A stretch of 36,554 nt of DNA from Paraburkholderia elongata. Its GTDB lineage: Bacteria; Pseudomonadota; Gammaproteobacteria; Burkholderiales; Burkholderiaceae. The DNA lies in NCBI RefSeq assembly GCF_013177735.1, contig NZ_WOEZ01000041.1:1-36554 (forward strand). Direction: 5' to 3'. The notes beneath the pieces are model-generated. The model searched no databases, was not told the origin of the DNA, and saw only the letters and a list, made by a program, of their open reading frames with translations. Positions 1 through 7,887 of the stretch are shown here, piece by piece (the first letter of the stretch is position 1; each line of letters opens with the position of its first letter). A program made the position numbers and the translations under genes.

Positions 1-105
1 ATGGTGTGCGCCGCGCTCGCGCAGCGCTGGGGGGCTCGCGACACCAGCGGCGAAACCCGCGCTGCCGCGCGCGAGCGGCCCGCCGCCGCCGTCGCGCGAC
101 ATTGA
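1..105 (+). CDS. C-terminal end of an unidentified gene (partial)
   Basis: Frame 1 is open from the window edge and stops with TGA at 103-105. About 30 of its 34 codons end in G or C, as expected for a real gene in this genome. The peptide is rich in Ala and Arg and shows no recognisable motif. A good intrinsic terminator on the same strand begins 58 bp downstream, which fits the end of a plus-strand transcript. The other two plus frames are also open here, so the frame choice is weak. Confidence 0.25.
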   Translation: MVCAALAQRWGARDTSGETRAAARERPAAAVARH

Positions 106-163
106 ATACGCGCGCAATGCAAACAGGACATTCATAAGCGCCCTCCCTGAGCGTCATTTGAAG

Positions 164-187
164 AAAGCCGCCTCGTGCGGCTTTTTT
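164..187 (+). terminator. Intrinsic terminator
   Basis: AAAGCCGC and GCGGCTTT form an 8-bp stem around a 5-nt loop, followed by a T run. It closes whatever plus-strand gene ends near position 105. Confidence 0.75.
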
Positions 188-325
188 GATATTTCACGCT
201 CAAACGCCGCCGCTGTCGCCTCAGCCGGATGGCATAGGCAAAGTCCTGGCCATGGCAAAACCAGCCGACAGCGAGCCCAAGGCTGAGACGCACCACCCAG
301 GTGCAACGCGTCACTAAAAGTTCAC

Positions 326-352
326 TTAATTCCAGGCAGGATGGGCCGATAA
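326..352 (+). promoter_or_regulatory. Sigma-28 (FliA)-like promoter for the EAL-GGDEF gene
   Basis: TTAA, a 15-nt spacer and an exact GCCGATAA match the flagellar sigma-factor consensus TAAA-N15-GCCGATAA at 11 of 12 fixed positions. The -10 element ends 30 bp before the start codon at 383. Assignment is by motif only. Confidence 0.6.
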
Positions 353-382
353 GACGAAGATCGATCGCTAAGCCTAACTGCC

Positions 383-2236
383 ATGCAACCTCGTTCCCCC
401 TCCCGATCCGCTGCGCCGCGCATCGAGGAGTTGATCGCCCGGCGTGACTTGTCCGCCGTATTCCAGCCGATCATCAATTTCGACGACGGCGCGATCCTCG
501 GTTACGAAGGTCTGATCCGCGGCCCGGCCGGCACACTGCTCGAAGCGCCCTTCGCCCTGTTTTCGCAGGCGCTCGCCGAAGGCTGCGCGCTCGAGCTCGA
601 GCAGGCCGCCGCGCGCACCTGCATCGACGCATTCGCGAAGCTCGATTTCGACGGCAAGCTGTTTCTCAATTTCAGCGCGGGCGCGATCCGTCAGTTGGCC
701 GAAGCACGCGACGACACGCTCGCACTGCTGCGTCATAGCGGCGTCGATCCGCATCGGATCGTGATCGAGCTGACCGAGCAAAGCACGATTCTGGATGTCG
801 CGGGCTTCGTGCCGGTGATTTCGGCGTTGCGCACGGCCGGTGCGCAGTTCGCGCTCGACGATTACGGCACCGCGAACGCCAGCATGAATCTTTGGGTGCG
901 CCTGCAACCGGATCTCGTGAAGATCGACCGCTTTTTCATTCACGGCATCTCCAGCGATTCGCTCAAGTTCGAAGCCGTGCGCGCCATGCAGCACTTCGCC
1001 AACGCAAGCGGCGCGCGGCTGGTGGCCGAAGGCATCGAGGACGAAGCGGATCTGATCGTGGTGCGCGACATGGGGATCGGCTGCGGGCAGGGCTATTTCT
1101 TCGGCAGGCCGCATGCCCAGCCGGCCCGCAGCGTCACCGACGACGCCCGCGACGCACTGCGCGCCGGCCACATCGCCGTATTCCCGGAGACCACACGCAC
1201 GGTGAGCAGCGCGTCGCCGTCGGGCGGCATGGCGTCGGCCAAGATGATGGTGCATGCGCCGGGGCTACCGCGCCATGCCACCAACAACGACGTGCTCGAA
1301 CTGTTCAACCGTCTGCCCGATCTGCATGCGGTCGCGGTGGTCGAGCATGACAAACCGGTCGCGCTGATCAATCGCCGCAGTTTCATGGACCGCTACGCGC
1401 TGCCTTACCACCGCGAGCTGTTCGGCAAACGGCCGTGCCTGCAGTTTGCGAACGCGTCGCCGGTGATCATCGAGCAATCGATGACCGTCGAACAAATGGC
1501 CAAGCTCCTCGCGAGCGACGACCAGCGTTATCTCGCCGACGGCTTCGTCATCACCGACAACGACGGCAAATACGCCGGTCTCGGCACCGGCGAGAATCTG
1601 GTGCGCGCGGTGACCGAGGTGCGCATCGAAGCCGCGCGCTACGCGAACCCGCTGACCTTCTTGCCGGGCAACATCCCGATCAGTTCGCACATCGCCCGCC
1701 TGTTAGGCAACGACGCCGGCTTCTACGCGTGCTACGTCGATCTGAACCACTTCAAGCCCTTCAACGATCAGTACGGCTACTGGCAGGGCGACGAAGTCCT
1801 GAAATTCGCCGCCGCCGTGCTCGCCGACGTTTGCGACCCGACTCGCGATTTCCTCGGTCACGTCGGCGGCGACGACTTCCTGATCCTGTTCCAGAGCGAG
1901 GACTGGCAGGCCCGCGTGCTGCGCGCGATCCACCTGTTCAACGAAGGCGCGCAGCGCTTCTACGCGCCCGCCGACCGGCTGGCCGGCGGCATTCACGGTG
2001 AAGACCGGCGCGGCAATTCGACCTTCTTCGGCTTCGTGACGATGGCGATCGGCTGCGTGCGCGTCGAGTCGGACGGTCGTCCGTCGTTCTACAGCAGCGA
2101 GGAAATTGCGTCCGTCGCGGCGCTGGCGAAGCGGCGCGCGAAGCACGAGACGAGCGGCTTCGTGCTGATCGATGCGGATGAGAGCGTGGCGCGGCTACGT
2201 GGACAGGCCGACATGGCGGCTATGCCTTTCGACTGA
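383..2236 (+). CDS. EAL-CBS-GGDEF cyclic-di-GMP signalling protein
   Basis: This 617-residue cytoplasmic protein has an N-terminal EAL domain (about 15-250), a region resembling paired CBS domains (about 280-410) and a C-terminal GGDEF domain (about 425-595). The EAL half keeps the signature glutamate as EGL (E42), the ELTE motif, DDYG, KID and AEGIE, so phosphodiesterase activity is plausible. The GGDEF motif reads GGDDF (495-499), which may weaken or abolish cyclase activity and make the domain regulatory. No signal peptide or membrane segment is seen. The order EAL-CBS-GGDEF is a known proteobacterial architecture. The Shine-Dalgarno sequence is weak; ATG 383 is chosen because the EAL domain begins shortly after it. 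The upstream FliA-like promoter links it to motility. A hexanucleotide repeat follows the stop codon. Confidence 0.88.
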   Translation: MQPRSPSRSAAPRIEELIARRDLSAVFQPIINFDDGAILGYEGLIRGPAGTLLEAPFALFSQALAEGCALELEQAAARTCIDAFAKLDFDGKLFLNFSAGAIRQLAEARDDTLALLRHSGVDPHRIVIELTEQSTILDVAGFVPVISALRTAGAQFALDDYGTANASMNLWVRLQPDLVKIDRFFIHGISSDSLKFEAVRAMQHFANASGARLVAEGIEDEADLIVVRDMGIGCGQGYFFGRPHAQPARSVTDDARDALRAGHIAVFPETTRTVSSASPSGGMASAKMMVHAPGLPRHATNNDVLELFNRLPDLHAVAVVEHDKPVALINRRSFMDRYALPYHRELFGKRPCLQFANASPVIIEQSMTVEQMAKLLASDDQRYLADGFVITDNDGKYAGLGTGENLVRAVTEVRIEAARYANPLTFLPGNIPISSHIARLLGNDAGFYACYVDLNHFKPFNDQYGYWQGDEVLKFAAAVLADVCDPTRDFLGHVGGDDFLILFQSEDWQARVLRAIHLFNEGAQRFYAPADRLAGGIHGEDRRGNSTFFGFVTMAIGCVRVESDGRPSFYSSEEIASVAALAKRRAKHETSGFVLIDADESVARLRGQADMAAMPFD

Positions 2237-2248
2237 GTGCGTTGGCGT

Positions 2249-2335
2249 GCCAACGTCAATGCCAACGCCAACGCCAACGCCAACGCCAACGCCAACGCCA
2301 ACGCCAACGCCAACGCCAACGCCAACGCCAACGCC
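2249..2335. repeat. (GCCAAC)n hexanucleotide tandem repeat
   Basis: Twelve perfect GCCAAC units run from 2261 to 2332 plus a partial unit, preceded by two imperfect ones at 2249-2260. The first copy also forms an inverted repeat, CGTTGGC-GT-GCCAACG (2240-2255). The tract lies 12 bp after the EAL-GGDEF stop and upstream of the LacI gene. Such tracts can change length by slippage. Confidence 0.9.
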
Positions 2336-2338
2336 TTG

Positions 2339-2357
2339 TTTAGCACGTTTTACTAAA
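2339..2357. promoter_or_regulatory. LacI-type operator candidate 1
   Basis: TTTAGCACGTTTTACTAAA is an imperfect dyad with 5-bp perfect outer arms. It recurs in nearly the same form 89 bp downstream, both copies lying upstream of the LacI-family gene. Autoregulation and control of the operon are inferred. Confidence 0.5.
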
Positions 2358-2427
2358 CAACAAAAATCGGGCCAGCGCCACTATCTACGGGTATTTCCGG
2401 GTATGGATCGCCTGTTCGCGAGGCGGT

Positions 2428-2447
2428 TTTAGCCACGTTTTACTATA
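2428..2447. promoter_or_regulatory. LacI-type operator candidate 2, overlapping a -10-like box
   Basis: TTTAGCCACGTTTTACTATA is a second copy of the site at 2339 with one inserted C. It runs into TATACAAT, a reasonable -10 region about 50 bp before ATG 2503. A good -35 is not obvious. Overlap of operator and promoter would suit a repressor. Confidence 0.5.
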
Positions 2448-2502
2448 CAATCGCCCGAACCCAAACACCGTACGGCCACCCCTCCTGCGGCCGTTTCATT
2501 CG

Positions 2503-3489
2503 ATGGCCACAACCATCCGCGACGTCGCCCGCGCGGCCAGCGTGTCGATCGGCACCGTCTCACGCGCATTGAAGAATCAGCCCGGCCTTTCCCAGGCCAC
2601 GCGCGAACGCGTTGTCGAAGCGGCGCGGCAACTCGGCTATGACGCCGCCCAATTGCGTCCGCGCATCCGCCGCCTTACCTTTCTGTTGCACCGTCAGCAC
2701 AACAACTTCGCCGTCAGCCCGTTCTTTTCGCATGTGCTGCACGGCGTGGAAGACGCATGCCGCGAACGCGGCATCGTCCCGTCCGTGCTGACCGCCGGTC
2801 CGACCGAAGACGTGATCCAGCAGATGCGCCTGCATGCGCCGGACGCGGTGGCGATCGCCGGATTCGTCGAGCCTGAAACGCTCACCACGCTGGTGGCGAT
2901 GCAACGCCCGCTCGTGCTGATCGACCTGTGGGCGCCCGGCCTGCGCTCGGTGAATCTCGACAACGCCGCGGGCGCCACGCTCGCCATGCGGCATCTGTTC
3001 GAACAGCAGCGCAAGCGCGTTGCGTTCATCGGCGGCTCGCTCGCGCACTTCAGCATTGCCCAGCGCGCGCTCGGTTACCGGCGCGCGTTTTTCGAAGCGG
3101 GCTTGCTGTTCGACCCATCGCTGGAAGTCACGATCGACGCAGGTCTCGATCCCGACAGCGGCGCCGCGCGCGCGATGCACCAGTTGCTCGACGCGCCCGG
3201 CCCGCGGCCCGATGCCGTATTCGCCTACAACGACGCCGCCGCGCTCGCCGCACTGCGCGCGTGCCTCGCGCGCGGCATCCGCGTGCCCGAGGACATCGCG
3301 ATCATCGGCTTCGACGACATTCCCGCCGCCGCTCATGCCACGCCGCCGCTGTCGACCATTTCGGTCGACAAGGAGGCGCTCGGCCGGCGCGGCGTCGAGC
3401 TGCTGCTTGAAGACGCACCCGCTGAACTCGAAGTCCGCTTGCCCGTCCATCTCGTTGCCCGTGCCAGTACTTTGGTAAAAACGCCATGA
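2503..3489 (+). CDS. LacI-family transcriptional regulator
   Basis: This 328-residue protein has the standard LacI/GalR layout. The N-terminal HTH (about 3-25, TIRDVARAASVSIGTVSRAL) is followed by a hinge helix and a periplasmic-binding-protein-like sensor domain (about 60-325) containing the typical FIGG and IIGFDD segments. Length is normal. Its TGA overlaps the ATG of the next gene by ATGA, so it is translationally coupled to the isomerase and kinase. The ligand is probably a sugar or sugar phosphate of that pathway (fructose, mannose or their phosphates); this is inferred from context. Two operator-like repeats lie upstream, which suggests autoregulation. Confidence 0.92.
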   Translation: MATTIRDVARAASVSIGTVSRALKNQPGLSQATRERVVEAARQLGYDAAQLRPRIRRLTFLLHRQHNNFAVSPFFSHVLHGVEDACRERGIVPSVLTAGPTEDVIQQMRLHAPDAVAIAGFVEPETLTTLVAMQRPLVLIDLWAPGLRSVNLDNAAGATLAMRHLFEQQRKRVAFIGGSLAHFSIAQRALGYRRAFFEAGLLFDPSLEVTIDAGLDPDSGAARAMHQLLDAPGPRPDAVFAYNDAAALAALRACLARGIRVPEDIAIIGFDDIPAAAHATPPLSTISVDKEALGRRGVELLLEDAPAELEVRLPVHLVARASTLVKTP

Positions 3490-4760
3490 CGCAATCCGAT
3501 CCGCTTCACCCCGCCAACGGCGCAGCCGCGGCGCCACCCGTCGACAGCTTCCGCAGCCGCGATTTCCTGCTCGCTCATGTGCAGGACACGCTGCGCTTTT
3601 ACGCGCCAAACGTGCTCGATCCGAGCGGCGGCTTCCACCATTTTTTCCGCGACGACGGCTCTGTTTACGACAAGACCACGCGGCATCTAGTGAGTACTTG
3701 CCGCTACGTCTTCAACTACGCAATGGCGTATCGCCAGTTCGGCGACCCGCAGCATCTCGAGTACGCGCGCCACGGTTTGCGCTTCTTGCGCGAAGCGCAT
3801 TGGGACGCCGAGCACGAAGGCTACGACTGGGAGCTCGAATGGCGCGATGGCAAGAAACACACGCTCGACGCAACGCGCCACTGCTACGGTCTCGCATTCG
3901 TGCTGCTCGCGTATTCGCATGCGGCGATGGCCGGCATCGAGGAAGCGAGGCCAATGATCGGCGCGACCTTCGAGTTGATGGAGCATCGATTCTGGGACGC
4001 CGCCGCAGGTCTCTATGCTGACGAGGCGACGCCCGACTGGCGCGTGAGTTCGTACCGCGGCCAGAACGCGAACATGCACACCACCGAGGCGCTCCTGACC
4101 GCGCACGAGGCGACCGGGCACCTGGTCTATCTCGATCGTGCGGAACGGGTGGCGTCGAACATCACGCTGCGTCAGGCGAAGCTCTCGCAAGGCCTCGTGT
4201 GGGAGCACTTTCACGCGGACTGGTCGGTCGATTGGCATTACAACGAGGAAGACAGTTCGAACATCTTTCGTCCGTGGGGCTTCCAGCCCGGGCACCAGAC
4301 CGAGTGGGCCAAGCTGCTGCTGATTCTTGAGCGCTACCGTCCGTTGCCGTGGCTGCTGCCGCGCGCCATCGAGCTATTCGATGCCGCCATGACGCATGCT
4401 TGGGACGAAGATCACGGCGGCCTCTATTACGGCTTCGGCCCGGACGGCACCGTGTGCGACCACGACAAGTATTTCTGGGTTCAGGCGGAGACGTTCGCGA
4501 CCGCGGCGCTGCTAGGCAAGCGCACCGGCAACGAGCGTTTCTGGGACTGGTACGACGAGATCTGGCGCTACAGCTGGGCGCATTTCGTCGATCACAAGTA
4601 TGGCGCGTGGTACCGCATCCTCACGTGCGACAACCGTAAGTACAGCGACGAAAAGAGTCCCGCCGGCAAGACCGACTATCACACGATGGGCGCGTGCTAT
4701 GAGGTGATGGCGCACGCACTGCCTGACGGCGCGGCCGCTTCGTTCGAATCCGCGGAGTAA
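3486..4760 (+). CDS. AGE-family mannose/aldose-ketose isomerase
   Basis: This 424-residue protein belongs to the N-acylglucosamine 2-epimerase/mannose isomerase/YihS superfamily, an alpha6/alpha6 barrel. Three histidines fall where the catalytic set is expected: H198 in NMHTTEAL, H270 in PGHQTEW and H399 in DYHTMGACYE. The 72-residue spacing between the first two is the same as I recall for YihS-type enzymes (H176 and H248). Conserved aromatic patches such as GGFHHFF, WELEW and GGLYYGF are also present. It probably interconverts D-mannose and D-fructose; a related aldose, or epimerisation, cannot be excluded. It sits between a LacI regulator (4-bp overlap) and a PfkB kinase (5-bp gap). The soluble N-terminal 20 residues are poorly conserved in appearance. 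Confidence 0.85.
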   Translation: MTQSDPLHPANGAAAAPPVDSFRSRDFLLAHVQDTLRFYAPNVLDPSGGFHHFFRDDGSVYDKTTRHLVSTCRYVFNYAMAYRQFGDPQHLEYARHGLRFLREAHWDAEHEGYDWELEWRDGKKHTLDATRHCYGLAFVLLAYSHAAMAGIEEARPMIGATFELMEHRFWDAAAGLYADEATPDWRVSSYRGQNANMHTTEALLTAHEATGHLVYLDRAERVASNITLRQAKLSQGLVWEHFHADWSVDWHYNEEDSSNIFRPWGFQPGHQTEWAKLLLILERYRPLPWLLPRAIELFDAAMTHAWDEDHGGLYYGFGPDGTVCDHDKYFWVQAETFATAALLGKRTGNERFWDWYDEIWRYSWAHFVDHKYGAWYRILTCDNRKYSDEKSPAGKTDYHTMGACYEVMAHALPDGAAASFESAE

Positions 4761-4765
4761 GCAAA

Positions 4766-5683
4766 ATGAGCAACTTGAGCGCGAACACTGAATTCCCTCT
4801 CTTCGTCTCGGCCGGCGACATCCTCACCGATCTCGTGCGGACCGGCACCTCGCAATGGCTCTCGCGTCCAGGCGGCGCCGGCTGGAACGTCGCACGCTGC
4901 GTGGCGCGGCTCGGTTTGCCGACCGCGTGTGCCGGGTCGCTGGGCGTTGATAACTTCTCCGACGAATTGTGGAACGCGAGCGTCGCCGCGGGGCTCGACA
5001 TGCGCTTCATGCAGCGCGTGGAGCGCCCGCCCCTGCTGGCGATCGTTCATCGGACACATCCGCCCGCGTACTTTTTCATGGGTGAGAACGGCGCCGATCT
5101 GGCGTTCGATCCGGCGCACTTGCCGGCTGGCTGGATCGGGCAGGTGAAGTGGGCGCATTTTGGTTGCATCAGCCTGGTGCGTCAGCCGCTTGGCAACACG
5201 CTTGCCGCGTTGGCAGCCGAGTTGCGTTCGCGCGGCGTGAAGATCAGTTTCGATCCGAATTACCGGAACCTGATGGAGCATGGGTACGAGCCCACGTTGC
5301 GAAAGATGGCTGCGCTGGCCGATCTGATCAAGGTGTCGGACGAGGATTTGCGCATGCTGTTCAAGACGGACGACGAGGCCGGTGCACTTGCCCAGTTGCG
5401 AGCCATGAATCCTGCGGCCACTGTGCTGGTGACACGCGGGCCGGAGACGTCCATGTTGATCGACGGCGCCATGATTATGGAGGCTCGACCGCCTCGGGTC
5501 GAAGTTGTCGATACCGTTGGTGCTGGGGATGCTTCTATCGGCGGCCTGCTGTTCAGCCTGATGACTGCACCGCAGCGGGCGTGGCCGGAGCACCTTGCCT
5601 TTTCTTTGGCCGCCGGTGCCGCGGCTTGCCGCCACGCTGGCGCGCATGCACCTTCTTTGGATGAGGTTGTCGCGTTGCTGTAG
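4766..5683 (+). CDS. PfkB-family sugar kinase, probable fructokinase
   Basis: This 305-residue protein is a ribokinase/PfkB-fold kinase. It has the first PfkB signature near residues 36-43 (GGAGWNVA) and the second near 248-256 (DTVGAGDAS), where D255 is the catalytic base. Length matches fructokinases. With the upstream isomerase it would phosphorylate fructose to fructose-6-phosphate, giving a route for mannose into glycolysis. This pairing is an inference; substrate specificity cannot be read from the sequence. ATG 4766 has GGAG nine bases upstream, overlapping the end of the isomerase gene. No clear intrinsic terminator follows the stop, only a short T run. No transporter gene is linked to the operon. 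Confidence 0.86.
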   Translation: MSNLSANTEFPLFVSAGDILTDLVRTGTSQWLSRPGGAGWNVARCVARLGLPTACAGSLGVDNFSDELWNASVAAGLDMRFMQRVERPPLLAIVHRTHPPAYFFMGENGADLAFDPAHLPAGWIGQVKWAHFGCISLVRQPLGNTLAALAAELRSRGVKISFDPNYRNLMEHGYEPTLRKMAALADLIKVSDEDLRMLFKTDDEAGALAQLRAMNPAATVLVTRGPETSMLIDGAMIMEARPPRVEVVDTVGAGDASIGGLLFSLMTAPQRAWPEHLAFSLAAGAAACRHAGAHAPSLDEVVALL

Positions 5684-5816
5684 TTTTTTTGCCTTGTGCG
5701 GCGTGTATTGTTGCAGACATCGGTTGTAGACAACGAGCGCCGCGCAGGCAAAGACCGAACCTCGATCATCGTGCTAGGATGAAAAAACCCATCCCTTTGG
5801 AAGAAGGAGCGTCGCC

Positions 5817-6047
5817 ATGGATGACATCACCTACACCAAAGGCATCTACACGGCCACCGCGTCGGTAAGAGAAGTACAAAGCGACACCTGGCAGGGCTTG
5901 GTCACTCTTTCCCGCGACGAAGGCGAAGCATCCGAAGACCAGGAGACCACGGTCTACGAAGTCGAAGCCACCTCGTCCACGCCGGAGGAGGCCCTCGAAG
6001 AAGCCAAGGCCCTCGCGCACCGCATCCTTGGGGAAATCGAACTCTAG
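5817..6047 (+). CDS. Small acidic protein of unknown function (paralogue A)
   Basis: This 76-residue acidic protein has a strong ribosome-binding site (AAGAAGGAG) 6 bases before ATG. The first half looks like beta strands (G-I-Y-T..V-R-E-V..D-T-W-Q-G), and the C-terminal half is a helix rich in Glu and Ala (about 55-74). It shares pattern and probable fold with the protein starting 61 bp downstream. I do not recognise the family and assign no function. No signal peptide or cysteine is present. It is probably co-transcribed with its neighbour. Confidence 0.75.
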   Translation: MDDITYTKGIYTATASVREVQSDTWQGLVTLSRDEGEASEDQETTVYEVEATSSTPEEALEEAKALAHRILGEIEL

Positions 6048-6108
6048 GCAACCCGGCGCCGCGCCCATCGCACAGCGCCACCCCTGAATCAACCGGCTGG
6101 AGGCGACC

Positions 6109-6354
6109 ATGGCTGAACAGCACTTCCTCTACGGCGTGTACTCGATTCACGTCCGCCCTCTCGAACTCAACGGCGCGCGCTGGGACGCGGAATACGAAAT
6201 CCGGCATCGCGAGAAAGCCGTCAAGTCGTGGACCACCGTGGGCGGTGACAACGGCTACACGGACGAAGCCGAAGCCATCGCCGCTGCCCATCAGCAAGCC
6301 GTCGACGACATCGAACACGGCGCCGGCATTCCGAAGCCGCGGGCCTTCCCGTAG
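6109..6354 (+). CDS. Small protein of unknown function (paralogue B)
   Basis: This 81-residue protein is preceded by GGAGG seven bases before ATG 6109. Its layout parallels the upstream gene: Y-G-V-Y-S at the start, V-R-x-L-E, a central W, strands, and a C-terminal helix (EAEAIAAAHQQAVDDIEHG). The two probably arose by an old tandem duplication. The function is unknown; nothing suggests an enzyme active site or membrane location. Confidence 0.72.
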   Translation: MAEQHFLYGVYSIHVRPLELNGARWDAEYEIRHREKAVKSWTTVGGDNGYTDEAEAIAAAHQQAVDDIEHGAGIPKPRAFP

Positions 6355-6583
6355 ATCCACGGCGAGCGCGTTTAGCGACGCGTGCATGCCTGCGAACGTT
6401 GTCGTAGCGTCCCGCTCGCGTTCGCCTGAAGCACCGCGAGCGCGCTTTGGAAACGCCACGCCGAAGCCCCCGGGCCCGCAGTAGAGACGCCACGTCCACC
6501 GCCCCTGCAGCGCGCCGAAAATCACCTTCCGCGCGCTAACCGGCGTGCTACGCTTTGCGCGTTTTCATCTCCACAGACACGCG

Positions 6584-7555
6584 ATGGCTACTGAACCGTC
6601 AAACGGCTTTTCCAGCATCGGCGACGACGAAACGCGGGCGCATAAACGTCGCGCGCGCGGCAGCCGGGAATTGCGCCTGGACGATCGCGTCGTCATCGCC
6701 CACGGCATGCCGACGCCGCTCTGGCAGGATCTTTATCACCGTGCACTGGTCGTGCGCTGGCCGACGTTCTTTGTCTCGCTCGGGGTTTTGTTCCTGCTGC
6801 TCAACACCGTGTTTGCCACGCTCTACATGCTCGGCCAGGCGCCGATCGCCAATCAGTTTCCGTCGGGCTTCGGCGGCGCATTTTTCTTCAGCGTCGAAAC
6901 GCTCGCTACGGTCGGCTATGGCGACATGCACCCGCAAACCATCTACGCCCACTGGATCGCGACGCTCGAAATCTTTGTCGGCATGTCCAGTATCGCGTTG
7001 GCAACGGGGCTGATCTTCGCGCGCTTCTCACGACCTCACGCGAAGATCATGTTTGCCCGCTATGCGGTCGTGCGGCCGATCGAGGGCCGCATGACGCTGA
7101 TGGTGCGCGCCGCCAACGCGCGTCAAAATGTGATCGCCGAAGCTCGTGCGAAGCTGCGCATCATGCGGCTGGAGACCACCGTGGAAGGTTTTACGCTGCG
7201 CAAGCTCTACGATCTGACGCTGGTGCGCGAACAGCATCCCGTGTTCAAGTTGGGCTGGGTCATGATGCACGTCATCGACGAAAGCAGCCCGCTATTTGGC
7301 GAAACCGCCGAAACACTCAAAGGCCGCGACGCGTCGCTGCTGCTCACGCTCGAAGGGGTCGACGAATCGACCTCGCAGACCATGCAGGCGCGCTATATGT
7401 GGAGTTGCGAGCAGATCCGCTGGCAGTATCGGTTCGTCGACGTCATGCGCGAGGAAGACGGCGTTAGTCACATCGATTACTCACATTTCCACGAGATCGT
7501 GCCGCTCGACTCTGCGCCTGTCGCTGCGCCTATGGCGAAGGCGCCGGCATCGTAA
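6584..7555 (+). CDS. KirBac-type inward-rectifier potassium channel
   Basis: This protein of about 323 residues closely resembles KirBac1.1 of Burkholderia pseudomallei as I recall its sequence. A slide helix (GMPTPLWQDLYHRAL) leads into transmembrane helix 1 (about 58-83), a pore helix, the selectivity filter TVGYG (109-113) and transmembrane helix 2 (about 125-148, with IATLEIFVGMSSIALATG). The remainder is the cytoplasmic Ig-like Kir domain with KIMFAR, GRMTLMVRAANARQN and HVIDESSPL. It forms a tetrameric K+ channel in the inner membrane. An in-frame GTG at 6545 would add 13 residues; ATG 6584 is preferred because the extra residues look random and the protein length then fits the family. 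No strong Shine-Dalgarno is seen. It appears monocistronic. Confidence 0.93.
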   Translation: MATEPSNGFSSIGDDETRAHKRRARGSRELRLDDRVVIAHGMPTPLWQDLYHRALVVRWPTFFVSLGVLFLLLNTVFATLYMLGQAPIANQFPSGFGGAFFFSVETLATVGYGDMHPQTIYAHWIATLEIFVGMSSIALATGLIFARFSRPHAKIMFARYAVVRPIEGRMTLMVRAANARQNVIAEARAKLRIMRLETTVEGFTLRKLYDLTLVREQHPVFKLGWVMMHVIDESSPLFGETAETLKGRDASLLLTLEGVDESTSQTMQARYMWSCEQIRWQYRFVDVMREEDGVSHIDYSHFHEIVPLDSAPVAAPMAKAPAS

Positions 7556-7887
7556 AAACAGGACTAAAACGCACCAGGGCATACCCGAACCCGTCCGTCG
7601 CGTGGCAGATCCATCTCAAAACTTCATTAAAACGCGTGACCCGTCGCGCCGTTTCGTCGAACGCCTCGTCAAGTAGAAAAAATTCACTCCAATCGGCGCT
7701 AAAAAATAGAGTCTCTTTCGCCGCGTCACCTTTTGTGGTCCCCACCCACGGCGCGCGGATACAAAACCGCAATCAAATTGCATGGGATCGGAGTAAGCGC
7801 TTTGCATGGGACCAGAGTAACGCGCTAAAGCGTGAACTCGGGTCGACAGCTGAAGCGCTAACTCCGATCGACAATGGAGACTCACCC
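7556..7887. other. 332-bp intergenic region ahead of the indolepyruvate oxidoreductase
   Basis: I see no convincing gene here. The reading frame of the downstream gene stays open back to 7636, but the long extension is basic, low in complexity and separated from the good start at 7888. The notable content is the pair of direct repeats at 7778-7820. Confidence 0.5.
7778..7820. repeat. Two 19-bp direct repeats, 24-bp period
   Basis: TTGCATGGGATCGGAGTAA (7778-7796) recurs as TTGCATGGGACCAGAGTAA (7802-7820), with two differences in 19. The period of 24 bp and the place 68-110 bp before the start codon suggest binding sites for a regulator. The protein is unknown. Confidence 0.6.

Noticed and set aside
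2089..2346. Minus-strand frame encoding a long Leu-Ala repeat
   Set aside because: It is simply the translation of the GCCAAC tandem repeat and the antisense end of the EAL-GGDEF gene.
7636..7887. 84-residue N-terminal extension of the indolepyruvate oxidoreductase
   Set aside because: The extension is basic and unlike the family, covers the direct repeats, and a good ribosome-binding site precedes ATG 7888.
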